64,000 bases of DNA from Cordilura impudica (taxonomy: Eukaryota; Arthropoda; Insecta; Diptera; Scathophagidae): contig OY821518.1 of assembly GCA_963682025.1 (NCBI GenBank), positions 233,947,836-234,011,835 of the forward strand. The letters run 5' to 3'. The notes under the pieces were generated by a model. That model searched no databases. It saw nothing but the letters and a program-made list of their open reading frames with translations, and was not told the DNA's origin. Positions 34,066-45,504 of the stretch are shown here, piece by piece. The position numbers and the translations under genes were made by a program. Within the stretch, counting starts at the first letter, position 1; every line of letters starts with the position of its first letter.

Positions 34066-36850
34066 GGGGGGTTTCATGTCAAGTGCCCCAACTTTTGAAA
34101 CCGATGTTTTCCGATCGGGATGAAATTTGCACCAATGTTAGTCCTATTGGATAGTAGTTTAGACACAATTTTTCAATAAGATCGGTCCAGATCTCTCTGA
34201 GTTAGAGGGGATCAAAATTTGACATTTTGGCCAAACACGTGTTTTTTTCTCATCCATGTAACTTATTACCTATTGTTCTTAAAAAATTTTCTCCCAAATA
34301 GTTTAGATAGCTATTTCTTCAAAATTTCGGAAAAAAAATACTTTAAAAAAAAAAATTTTTTTTTTGACTTTTTTTTTTGGCTAAATTAAAGCATTTTTTG
34401 CCTTTTTTTTCAAAAAGGGCATTTTTTTTTTAAGAAAGCTTAGGATTTTTCCTTTAAGAGCTTTTTGGTCGCTTAGTGGGATGGGAGTGGGATATCTATC
34501 AAAATAAATGTTTTGTAACTCAAGACAACGGTTTTTCAATTTTTCACAAATGCACTATTTTGAATTTTTTTCCTATTTGTGTGTAAAACCTTACAAATAA
34601 AACTTATACTGAGAAACTAGACAAATTAACCTTTCCGAAGGTATGTAACACACCTTCATAACATAACAGAAGAGAATGATTATCTGTAACCTGAAAGAGT
34701 TATTTGCAACATTTCAATCTGAACACGAGGATGTTAGAATTGGCTTCACGAAATTAACCCAAATGAGCCCATAACATTGCGTTTCGGCAGAAAGCAACGG
34801 AACTCACACAGTATGCGTTTGCATTTACAATAAAAATGTTAAACTGATGTTGAAGGAAATCAACTTAAAGTATTTAACAGATAATTCGGCAGAAGACTTA
34901 CACGATTACCTTAAATTGACTATGTGTCCTAATGCAACAACTCCTTGCCACTTAGGTGAATGTACCAATTGCCCGTAAACCACATTCATCAAAGAAAATT
35001 TAATTAACTCTTTATATCGAGAATATATAGAGGAGATCAAATTTGATGCTTGGACTCAGATTGACAGATGCACATTGAAAACAATCAGTTTAAATGTGGA
35101 TGATTTTGTGGAAGAAATGTGTACAGGATTGCTAAACTTGAGAACCCATGACTTTTTAGTCAAAGAGCAATGGTCATTCTTCAAGGATTTGAAGATACAT
35201 TTGAAGTCTGGTGAATTCGTTATTTCATATGATTTCGCAGAAAACTATAAATATGTTCTTCAGGATGCCATACAAGCATTCCACTTCAATAACGACCAAG
35301 CAACTATATTCACAGTAGTTATTTACTACATGAAAGCTGAAAAACTGGAACACAAAATTATGGCAATCATATCCGACGATTTAAAACATGATACCGTTGC
35401 AGTTTATGAGTACCAGAAGAGAATACTAAAATTTCTAAAATCTTAATTTACAGTAAAGAAGGTATACACTACGTTTCGGACGGAGCTCGTCAACATTTTA
35501 AAAACAAAAGTAGCTTGGCAAATCTTATGGCCCATGAAAAAGATTTTGGAATGCCAGCTGAGTGGCATTTTCATCCTACTGCTCATGGTAAAGGAGCATG
35601 TGATGGTATTGGAGCAAACATTAAAAGAAATGCAGCGAAGTATAGCCTCCAGTGCTCTCATCAAGATCGCATCTTAGATGCGACTGCTTTATTCCATAGA
35701 GTTATTGTAAAGAAACTAAAATAGTTTTTAGTAGCAAAGAGGATCATCAGCAAACATTCAAAACACTGAAGAGCAGATTCGATGCTGCGGTAACAATCGA
35801 TGGCACAGCTCAATACCATGCTTTTATACCGCTTGTCGATGGAAGACTCAAGTTGAAAAAGTTTTCCGCCTCTATTCAATGCGATTTCTTTCCAAAGACA
35901 ACAAATAAACCAGCAGCGAAATCAACAGCTGAACCTAGTAACGCCAAGAAAGGATTGACAAAAAACGCAGTAAATAAAGGCGACACAAAAAGCTGGATGA
36001 AAGACTGGGTATTTAAAAATTTACAAGACTTAAATACTTCATCAGCTACAATAAATTAAGTATAAAAATAGTTATGATATAAATGGATCTAATGCAATTA
36101 AGATTAAATTTTAATAAATTATTTATCTTTTTATTTTTAATATTATTATTATTATACATTAATTTAATTATTATCAAAAATAAATAAAAAATAATAATTT
36201 TTCAACATTTCTGTAGAAAAAAAGCGATTTTTTTTCCTGAGGTTAACATATTCTGGGTATTACAGTATCGAGGGTATAAAATTTTAGTTAGGTCTAGTTT
36301 CTCAGTATAAGTTTTATTTGTAAGGTTTTAGACACAAATAGGAAAAAATTCAAAATAGTGCATTTGTGAAAAATTGAAAAACCGTTATCTTGAGTTACAA
36401 AACATTTATTTTGATAGATATCCCACTCCCATCGCACTAAGCGACCAATAAGCTCTTAAGGGAAAAATCCTAAGCTTTCTTATAAAAAAAAAAAAAAAAA
36501 AAAAATGCCCTTTTTGAAAAAAAAGGCAAAAAATGCTTTAATTTAGCAAAAAAAAGTCTACAAATTTTTTTTTTTAAGTATATTTTTCCGAAATATTGAA
36601 GAAATAGCTATCTAAACTCTTTGGGAGAAAATTTACTAAGAACAATAGTAATAAGTTACATGGATAAGAAAAAACACATGTTTGGCCAAAATGTCAAATT
36701 TTGATCCCCTCTAACTCAGAGAGATCTGGAGCGATCTTGTTGAAAAATTGTGTCTAAACTACTATCCAATAGGACTAACCTTGGTGCAAATTTCATCCCG
36801 ATCGGAAGACATCGGTTTCAAAAGTTGGTGCACTTGACATGAAATCCCCC
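34066..36850 (+). mobile_element. Long-TIR DNA transposon, unassigned superfamily, copy S1
   Basis: Starts GGGGGGTTTCATGTCAAGTG and ends CACTTGACATGAAATCCCCC, with inverted repeats of ~580 bp at each end (34066-34650 and ~36270-36850), both flanked by (AT)n. The inner end of the left repeat carries GAAGGTATGTAACACACCTTC, a near-perfect palindrome. The 1.6-kb interior encodes one DDE-like protein. The second copy, at 55261-58614, lies in the opposite orientation. Target duplication cannot be defined because of the AT repeats. Sola is one superfamily worth comparing. Confidence 0.85.
34676..36059 (+). pseudogene. Putative DDE-like transposase of the long-TIR element, copy S1 (broken)
   Basis: Same protein as the 56172-57488 gene. 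The start is ATG at 34676 (MIICNLKELFATF), in frame with the rest. Landmarks: HTVCVCIYNKNVKLML, a cysteine cluster C-x6-C-x4-C-x2-C (CPNATTPCHLGECTNC), NVDDFVEEM, FVISYDFAENYKYV, and, after a frameshift, GMPAEWHFHPTAHGKGACDG. Breaks relative to S2: TAA after QMSP, TAA after CTNCP, a 9-bp in-frame deletion (DYLKL), TAA at the end of ILKFLKS (35444-35446), a 1-bp insertion near 35468 that destroys YYISDG, and a deletion near 35700. It keeps the intact C-terminus to 36059 that S2 has lost. Confidence 0.75.
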
Positions 36851-38892
36851 ATATATATATTTTGACTTAATTTTTTATTTGTATAAAAAGGTCAAAAATT
36901 AAATTTTTTTAAATTTATTTTTCTTAATTTTTTTTCTGCAAATATTTTATAGGGCTAAAAATGTTTTTTTATTTTTATTCAATAAATTTTTCAATGATTT
37001 ATTTACCAGTTTGTTGTTGAAAGTAATTCTTATTTTTTTTTTTTTTTTTTTTTTTTTTGCTTTCAATAGAAAACAATTTTGTCGATAATAAATTTGTATC
37101 CACGAAAAGTTTAGCTGCTTAATTTTCTTCAATAGAAAACAATTTTGTCGATAATAAATTTGTATCCACGAAAAGTTTAGCTGCTTAATTTTCTTCGCTT
37201 GAAATTTCTTTTACGTTAGCTTAGCGTGAACATTTTTCTTAAATTTTTATTTGATATGAAACTATTTATTTAATTGAATTTTGTTTTCTACCTAACTATT
37301 GCAGAAGCTATATTTTTTGCAAGTTTTTTTTATCACATTAAAAGAAAAAGCTTTTAATGTTAAAATTCTGGTAATTTCCCATTTCATCATCGGTTCAAAA
37401 TATAATTACATATATTACATCATACAAGTAATTATACAAGTCTAAGTATTTCAGATTCATTTTCATTTCCACTTCGCTTGTGTTTTATACACGTGCCAAT
37501 TTGATGTTAATTTGACATTTAACACTTAATAATCAACAATAAATATTATTTATTATTTACAACAAACACAAATCACACATCAAATGATAAATTAACTCAA
37601 CTAAGAAATTAATTTGCATTAAAAATTAAATTATCAATTGTTAGTTTTTCCTTTTATGTAATTACTGTGTAATGTTTTGATATATTTAATAGGATAAATA
37701 TAATATTATTATAGCAGATGAAATTATGATTATGTCAACTTGACCTTTACCTTGACTAAGATTGTGTTTTCGACGAAATTTTTATTTTTATAACGAATAT
37801 TGTAAAAAGAAAAATATAAAAAACTAGTTTGTAAATAAAATTATTGTGTAAAAAAATGCACAATAATAATTCAAACAGCATGAAAAATTCAGTTTCGATA
37901 TACAACAACAACCGTTAAGAGAGAGAAAATGTTAATACAATAAAAAAAAAAACATCTATGCCTCGGTGAACGATTTTGCTTTACAGGCTTTAAAGGTATT
38001 GTTTTGATATATTAGCAAAAAATTAAAATAATGTTCCCCAAAATACTCCAAGGTTGAGTCTTTCGGATGTTATATAAAAGAAATTTATTTTTAATACTTG
38101 TAACTTTTTTTTGATAAAATGACTTATTCGTGCAGAGAACATTTTGAAATTCTGAAGGCTTATTTCTTCTTTCAAAAAAAACTCAATAATTTTTTTAAAG
38201 AAAAATTCTTACATTCTTCTTTAGATGTAACATGAATAAAGTCCGCTTATTGCCAATTTCAATACCAGTCGTCGCACAGAGGAGACAAAATTATGTAACA
38301 TGTTTAAACCGTCCGCGTATATTGATTCTACTCGGTTTCGGGAGGCTTTATATTATATTATATTTTATATTTTGGCGCAATTTTTTATTTCAAATCTCTT
38401 AAAAAATTGTTTTTTTTCCCAAATTAATTTTCAAATTAAATTAATTTTTATTTTTTTATATTTTATGTATCGAAATCGTTTACATACAACCAGAAAATAT
38501 TTTGTAGGACCATCCTTCGGGCTGTTTGGAAACCCTTCACTATCGAATTTTCCAGTAAAATAATTTTTTATTTTTATTTTATGTATCAAAATCGTTTTTC
38601 TATATTAAATCCCACCAGAAAATTCTTTAGAGAACCATCGGGTTTTGAAAAAAAAAATTTTTTTTTTTACTATAGGAGCGATTTTAAACCCTTCCATATC
38701 GAATTTACCAGTAAATTTTTTATTTTTTTTTGCTTTAAATTTAATTTTATATATCGAAAGCAAAAATGGTACATAGGTGAAAAAAATCGGCTAAGAGTAA
38801 TCCTTTTTAGATTCTAAAAATAAAAATTTTGAATTTTATGGTTGTCGAAATTTTACTAAGCAATCTGGTATTCTCATTTAAATTTTTTTTAT
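36851..38892. other. AT-rich spacer with small tandem duplications
   Basis: Holds the 66-bp duplication listed separately and, at ~38450-38770, about three degenerate units of ~120 bp sharing TTTTATGTATCGAAATCG, CCAGAAAAT and CATC(C/G)(T/G)(T/G). The 87- and 78-codon frames over them are AT-driven and not convincing. Nothing else recognised. Confidence 0.4.
37065..37196. repeat. Perfect 66-bp tandem duplication
   Basis: Two adjacent copies (37065-37130 and 37131-37196) beginning AATAGAAAACAATTTTGTCG and ending TTAATTTTCTTC, identical over the full unit. A diverged single copy (ATAGGAAACAATTTTGTCGG) is at ~32578. Identity suggests recent origin or an assembly duplication. Confidence 0.9.
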
Positions 38893-39675
38893 TATAACCT
38901 ATACCACTATGTGCTTTGGGTATAATGACTTTGTGCTGCTGTTTGTAACTACCAAAAATATTTGACCTAGACACATCTTTTATTATACCGATCGAATCAG
39001 AATCACTTTCCGAGTCGTTTTAGCGATGTCCGTCCGTCCGTCTGTGTGTCCATGTAAACCTTGTCAAACTACAGGTCGCAAATATGAATATATTTTGATG
39101 AAATTTGGTATATAAGCCTTTATCTGCCATAGGATGAACGCTATTGAAATTGGTGAAGATCGGTCCATGTTCAGACCTAGTCCCCATACAAATGATCCCC
39201 ATGAAATCGACATAAACTGCCATAAGATCAAATTAGCATATAGATCTCAGTCAAATTAGGTTTGTATGCGTTTATTATATCCATTAATCAGAAGTCGAAA
39301 AATAATCCCTATAGGACAATTCTTAACCATAGGCGCCATATAGAGCTGCTTTCCGATCTTCACGTAAATCTATTAAAAAACAAAAATATAGCACAGATTT
39401 TTTTCAAATTTTGTTTGTATATATCTTCTCAAAATATAAGTGACTTTACCCAATATGGTCAGGATCGGTCCATTTTTCGACCTAGTCCCCATATAAATAT
39501 AGGACCCGATATGAACTTTTTCATATCTACAGCCAAAAAAATTAATAACAATGCCACTCAAATTTGGTTTATGCTTATTTTCTATATCCAATTAGTTGGA
39601 CCGAACAGATAGCGTCTCTGAACCATGGTATAGGGTATCGTATAGTGGGTCTAGACCGGCTATAATATCCTACTT
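38893..39675 (+). mobile_element. Helentron-like repeat, family B reference copy
   Basis: The most complete plus-strand copy: TATAACCTATACCACTATGTG start; GTAACTACCAAAAATATTTGACC; GATGTCCGTCCGTCCGTCTG (39026-39045); CAAATATGAATATATTTTGATG; CATGTTCAGACCTAGTCCCC; ATCCAATTAGTTGGACC; and end GTATAGTGGGTCTAGACCGG. The shared GTCY tract links it to family A, but the ends differ. No coding capacity. Confidence 0.7.
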
Positions 39676-39956
39676 GTTTTTGTTATTTTTTTTTTATTTT
39701 TTTTTTTTTTTTTTAATTATTTCTTCAAAGAAAGTATGAAAGGAAACACAGTATTAATATTAAAAATATAAATTAAAAAAAAAAAAAATTACATCAAATA
39801 TCTTTTTATCAAAAGCAAGAAATAATACCCTTAGCAGAAAAACTATGCGTACAAGCACATTCTAAACCTTTAAAGTTAAAAAAATAATTATTTCAATCTA
39901 TATAGTGATCCAGTTTTGTATCTTTATTTAGTTTTAAGCATTTTTCCATATTTTTA

Positions 39957-39988
<32 letters not shown>

Positions 39989-40328
39989 TAGTACAAAATT
40001 AAACTTAAAACCACAACTCTTGAAATTTTACCAGCAAAATAGTATACGTAAAAAAGTCAAATAGTAAAAAAAAAAAATAATAAAATTGAATAAAAAAAAA
40101 ACAGTAGTTTTCAATAGCTGGTGGGATATCCTTGGCGATGAAGAACTTCTCATAAACGCTTGGGCATGGATAAGACCAGCTTTTTCATCTCCTCTGTCGA
40201 TATTTTTCCCCATTCCTCAGAAATAAAGTTCTTCAGTCTTTCTTTTGAGGTTCTCTCGTGCTAAAGAATCTCCGTCTCCCGCAAATCCCATAAGTGTATA
40301 GTGTTAAATTTCGGGAATTGTGGCGGCG

Positions 40329-40367
40329 CACAGTGGCGCCCGTAGAGCAAACGAGGTTGCAAAAATC
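40329..40367 (+). repeat. T2 5' terminal repeat: heptamer, 23-nt spacer, nonamer
   Basis: CACAGTG at 40329-40335, 23-nt spacer (40336-40358), GCAAAAATC at 40359-40367, identical in layout to the 5' end of T1. Confidence 0.87.
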
Positions 40368-41305
40368 AAAATTTTCATGTGCGCCGACGAAGTTTTGAAT
40401 AAACCCATGTTATAGGAAACTTTTCAACGAGTTCAGTTTAGAAGATATAACCGTTCAAAGTTGACCGACTTTCGGTTTTCAAAAAAACACACAATTTTTA
40501 GTCAATTTGTTGCGATTTCAGGTGTAATATCACGAAAAATAGGTAACGAATCGCCTTATTTTTTGTTTGTGTTGATTGATGTATATATTAAATGTGTAAT
40601 GATAAAAAAAAATTAACTGTTTGCTTTGCGTTTCTCCTGGTAAATCACTATTTAAAAACTATCCGTTTTTTCACTATTTTTCAACTTTGACGGAAAATAA
40701 AAAAAAATCTATATTTTTCTATATTTGCCATATTTGCAAAACATGTTCTTTGATTATTTCTTTACATAATTCAAAAGGTTTTATCTGCCCGTACGTGCCC
40801 GTTTGGCTTCTAGAGGTAAAAAAGGTTAAAAAGACATGGTTTCAGATATTATATGGGATGCACGCCATGTTTTACATGTTTTGACTGACAGTAGTTTGAT
40901 CTAATAGTTTGAAAATTGCATTTTAAGTCGGTTGTCTACCTGTGAGCCTCTGCCAAAGTCTACTCCCAATATTCTGTTACAGACACAGGATGCACAAAAA
41001 ACTACTCATTGAAATTCGCAGGTACACACCTCACTTAAAAACTACTTTGGAGTATAAATGGTCAAGAACAATATTGACTTATGGTCCCTCCAGGTAGGCA
41101 CAAATCTTATTTAGACACGAGCATAATATCAAAATTGCATAATTCAGCCTAAATCCATATGTATGCAGGGAACAGGTAAATTTTTAGGCATGGTAGCATA
41201 AGCCCATATATTGCAAAATAAGCATAATGCCTGGATTAGTCTACGACTGAAAGTTGGCGCAACAAGTACTGAAACCATGGCGTTAACAATTTAAGTACTG
41301 AAAAC

Positions 41306-43359
41306 ATGGCGTTGAACAATTTAAAATTATTTGAACTGTTTAAAAGGTCAACCACACCAAAGTTTTTCACGGAAGCTGCTTTAGAAGAACTTGATAGCTT
41401 ATACGGAAATATTGAGAGAAGCGAAATTATAAAAAATAATTTTTATCTGATATATGCAAATATTAAGGCAAAATGGGTGAAATCTAATCGAACCATTCAG
41501 AACTTCAACTCCAAATGCGAGGACTGGCTTAATAAAGACACCATCCTGGATATTGGCAGTAGATAAACCCACCACATCAACCAGAGGAGCAAAAGGAAGG
41601 CCAAAAAAAAAGTATTAAGGAGTGTTCAATTTTCACAAGAGGAAACTTGCCGATGCCACCAATGACTTGACCACGAAGCATTTATCGGACGCGCTGTCTA
41701 TTAAATATGCAAAGGATAGTAAAAGAGTAAGGTCGCAGATTACAAAATCTGTTGCTGATGCAAGCCCACTGCGACGAAAAAGGATTAAGGAAAGCATTCC
41801 CACGCCCACAAACGCACACATTAAAAAGTATGGTTCCGAAGAAGCCTTGGCCTTGTTTATGGACTTACAACTTTCCAAAGAAAAATATGAGATACTACGG
41901 GCATCCTTGATGCGACACGGGGCTGACGTTTTACCAGGATACAAGCATATTACGCAAGTCAAAATAAATTCACGACCACTGCATACGGAGTTTACGGAAG
42001 TCTCTGAGAAAGCCAATCTGCAGGATCTCATGGGCCATACAGCAAAACGGTTGTTGGAGAGTCTTCCTGAAAATGAGGTGAAAATTCTTCCTGAGAAACT
42101 GACATTGATCAGCAAATGGGGCTGCGATGGATCATCCGGACAAAGCGTTTATAAGCAAAGGATATCTTCCGATGACGCTACAATATCGGACGGAAATATG
42201 TTTATGGCATCTGTTGTTCCTTTGCGGCTAAAATCTGATGTTTTCCTACACTGGAAAAATCCACGTCCGTCATCAGTGCATTATTGCCGACCAATAATGT
42301 TTCAGTTTGCAAGGGAATCGGCAGAACTCATAAGGACCACGGTGAAGGACATTGAAGAACAAATAAGCAAGATTAAGCCTACAAAGCTGCAAATTGGAGA
42401 AGGAAAATATATTGAATGCAATTACGAGTTCCACCTGACCATGGTTGATGAAAAAGTCGTAAACGAACTGACAGGAACAACCTCAACATTGTCATGCCCG
42501 ATTTGCAAAAAGAGTCAGAAGAACTTTGCTAATTTAAACGATTCTACAAACGAGGAGAATTACGAATATGGAATGTCACCATTGCACGCAAGGATAAGGT
42601 GTATGGAGTTCTTGCTAAAACTGGCGTATACCCTACAACAAGAGGAGGAAAACTTCGATGAAAATACATCAATAAAGGTTAAGGAAAAGATCAGAAAGAA
42701 GCAAATACAGGATGCTTTTTTTTTAACAAGTTGGACTAAAAGTAGACTGTCCCAAGCACGGATACGGTAACTCAAACGATGGAAACACTTCTAGGAGATT
42801 TTTTGAAAATGATGAGGCAGTAACTAGAAACACTGGAATTGACAATCAAATCGTGAAAAGATTGGGAACGATCTTGAATGTTTTAAACTGCAAAGAAAAT
42901 GTCAATTCTACAAAATATGGAGAATATGCATCGAAAACTGCATCTCTTTTAGCAGAAATGTATCCATAGAAGAAGTTGACCCCGACCGTCCATAAAATAT
43001 TGGCGCATGGCAAAGATATTGAGTACCAGTCTTTGCCAATTGGAGAGCTTTCTGAAGAAGCACAGGAGTCTCTTAACAAATTTTATAAAAAATATAGATT
43101 GCAGAACACATTCAAAGCATCAAGGATAAGGCAAAATGAGGACCTCTTCAACATGTTGGCAGCATCTTCCGATCCACTTATTTCTTCCCTGCGGCATGTG
43201 AAGTCACGAATAGAGTTAGAAAATAATTATAGTTTAGAAATGATTAGTCTTTTAGATAAACCTTCTCTTACGAATTGTGATGAATATTTTACAGAAAATA
43301 GAAAAAATAAATTTAAAAAAGAAGTAATTTTTTTTTTAATTTATTGGGTAATAATTTAA
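41306..43359 (+). pseudogene. Transib (RAG1-core-like) transposase, copy T2
   Basis: Start MALNNLKLFELF at 41306. A 2-bp deletion at ~41553 and indels at ~41604-41640 shift the frame; the long part 41622-42770 then carries SKWGCDGSSGQ (D, 42126-42128), LTMVDEK (D, 42447-42449) and CPICKKS (CxxC), plus YGMSPLHARIR. A T-run shift at ~42718 and TAG at 42967-42969 precede the C-terminal block with TVHKILAHGK (both zinc-ligand His kept, unlike T1 and T3) and SEEAQESLNKFYKK (E, 43066-43068). T2 retains KSDVF after PLRL that T1 has deleted. The normal stop after FTEN is changed to AGA, so the frame runs to 43359. All three catalytic residues survive although the gene is dead. Confidence 0.93.
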
Positions 43360-44395
43360 AACATAAAATCCTAAAGAAAAAAAAATAAAAACAATCTAAA
43401 AATGTAAAAATAATTTTTTTTAGTTACCATAAAATTGATTTTTCTACAAATTTTAACTTTGATAACCCATAAGTAGGGCCCTACAAAGCGTATCACCCTT
43501 TTCAAACGCTCATTTCATAGGCTGAACAGTTCTATCATATGCTGTTTAAACTGTTCAATTATGTTATTATGTATAAGTTGGCTTTCAAAATGTGCATGTA
43601 TAGACTTTGGTCCATAATCGATTTGATGAAAACCAAATTACCCACTACATTGGCTGAAATAAATTTTGCTTATGAAGCCCCATACAGTTCTTTCGCCACA
43701 CGAACTTTCGTTTCTGTCCTTTTAGTTACTCTCATCACTAAAATTAACTTGCTCCCGGAATGCTGAGGGCAAAATTCATGCACATCTTTCCATTTACTTT
43801 CGAAATATGTGGCAACTTACGCGGAACACGACTGGTATTCGACCTTCTTCACAATTTTCTGAAGTGTAATCTCGTGGATATCTTTCCAAAATTTTTCTTC
43901 GATGTTTTCCTTAATTTTTTCTGTAGAAATCCGAGGATTGAGCTTTACCATTTTTAGGATGTCCTTTTTGCGCGATGGGTTAATTTGGGTAGTCGTTCGG
44001 AGCGGTGCTTAGAGAGTAGAATTAAAATTTGCAACCCTCTAATATAATTTTCCTTTCGTCAGAGTCAATCTATTTTCTTTTTTTTTTACCCATTGTAGAC
44101 TTTGAACTTTGAATAAAAAAAAATTTATACAATGGCTTTAACTCACTAGCTCAATACCATGTAAATACCATGCAAAACATGATTTTATAAACTGGGGAAT
44201 CACAAATTTGTACGCACACTTTTTCTGTATTTTTTAATTCGTATTTTTTTAACAATTTAAAATTAGATATGGAAAAATGCTTCAAATATTACAAGAACAA
44301 TAGGAATTTTATAGAAAAAAAGGGCCTTTATATATACTTAAATATAAAATTTGCGACCTTTAATAGTTTGTACGCATAGTTTTTCTGCTTAAGTG

Positions 44396-45420
44396 TATTT
44401 TTATATCATTTGAATAGATCAATTCGTTGAACATCAAAAACATCAAATTCTTAACACCTGTTAACAACCCCCACTTTCAGAATATCTTGGAGCCATATAT
44501 CTATTTGGTAATTGCCTGAATTAGGTAACTTAATTTTGGTATGGTAACTATTTCTGTTAAGGCGTCCAGCGACGGCTCAGTGTACAAACACTAAACAATG
44601 ACTACACACAACCCGCCATGATCATTAAAACACGAATTAGAAAAAACCAAAACTATACAAACAAAAAAAAAAAAAAAAAAAAAGAAACAAAACATTACAA
44701 TTTCAAACAACACTACGTCATGATAATTAATGGACAGAAAGAAAATTTATAAAAAAAAAAATAATAATAATAAAAGTGTGCATGCTAAAAAAAATTCCTA
44801 GCAATATTATATTTTATTTAAAAAAAGCTTATGACATCAAACTTGGCAACAATGCAAAAATAAACTTAATAATATACATAAATATTATGCATTAATGTTA
44901 AATTGAAAATACTTGTATTTACAGGCACAGCCAAAATTAAAGAAATACAGTTATTTTGTTAAACATCTGTTTGAAATTTGATATCAGTTATTAAACTGTG
45001 TTCCTTAATTTAAAATATTTTTTTTTTTTTTTTGCTATGTATGTTAAGTTTATCTCCCGAGTTTTTCAATATTCATTTAGAGAGATGGTTTTAACACTCA
45101 CGTCGAAATCTTATTTAACTAGATTTAAATCTGAACAGTTTAGTTTGTAATCATTGTCAGTTAACAGATTTAAACCCGTTTTTATAAATTTTAAACTATC
45201 CAGTAAAATTTGTTCCCTTATTCATGCTATAAATAAGTTCATATACAGTTTGTCAATAAAATCTCTGCACATGAAGGAAAAATTAAAAACTTCAAAAGAA
45301 ATATTAATTTCTAATTCAAATAACCAATTTTTTTATCATTATTTTTTTCATCTTAGCGGTTATGTATGTTTATAAATACAACTTCAATAAAAAATATTCT
45401 AATGAATATTAAAAACATTT
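44396..45420. other. AT-rich spacer; possible Tc1 end
   Basis: Near 44923-44945 CAGGCACAGCCAAAATTAAAG resembles a Tc1-type terminus and could be the outer end of the Tc1 remnant at 45505-46470, but no matching partner was found. A less AT-rich stretch lies at ~44565-44640. No gene recognised. Confidence 0.35.
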
Positions 45421-45504
45421 GAATTTCTATGCTGTGAAATAAATGTTTGCATACTTAATGCGATAAAATGTTTAATTTATTGTAAATTTATAGGTTTATA
45501 GTTG

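Larger units (their letters stand above)
40329..43568 (+). mobile_element. Transib transposon T2, 3' end lost
   Basis: Starts CACAGTGGCGCC at 40329 after CGGCG (40324-40328), the 5-bp target motif. It follows T1 base for base (opposite orientation) up to 43568 (ATGTTATT) and then jumps to Tc1-like sequence: the last 54 bp present in T1, including the terminal heptamer, are missing. The second target copy is therefore also absent. Carries one broken transposase gene. Confidence 0.93.
40111..44093 (-). pseudogene. Tc1-like transposase split by T2, centre deleted
   Basis: The N-terminal part (44093-43569) starts MGKKKRK, with SDERKIIL and THRAKR..ILKMVKLNPRIST-type helix-turn-helix sequence in shifting frames, and reaches the catalytic domain (VVGNLVFIKSIMDQS.YMHILKANL). 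The C-terminal part (40328-40111) resumes at PPQFPKFNTIHLWDL (usual PPQSPDLNPIEHLWD; here the catalytic E is replaced by H and D by K) and ends KRL-stop-EVLHRQGYPTSY. About 50-60 residues between the halves, including the QQDNDPKH motif, are gone. Several stops and frameshifts. Unlike TcA in sequence; a different Tc1 lineage. Confidence 0.85.
39838..44395 (-). mobile_element. Tc1-like element (TcL) split by Transib T2
   Basis: Inverted ends: CCCTTAGCAGAAAAACTATG (39838) and, as complement of the right end, CACTTAAGCAGAAAAACTAT, both continuing GCGTACAA and both flanked by TA (39836-39837 and 44396-44397). Weaker inner repeats lie near 40031-40055 and 44209-44225, an IR/DR layout. Without T2 about 1.3 kb remains, missing ~150-200 bp of the transposase centre. 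Confidence 0.82.

Noticed and set aside
35443..35879. Minus-strand frames over the S1 element
   Set aside because: Shadows of the plus-strand transposase pseudogene.
38300..38817. Two plus-strand frames (87 and 78 codons) rich in F, K, N and I
   Set aside because: They lie over degenerate ~120-bp tandem units of AT-rich DNA; composition explains them.
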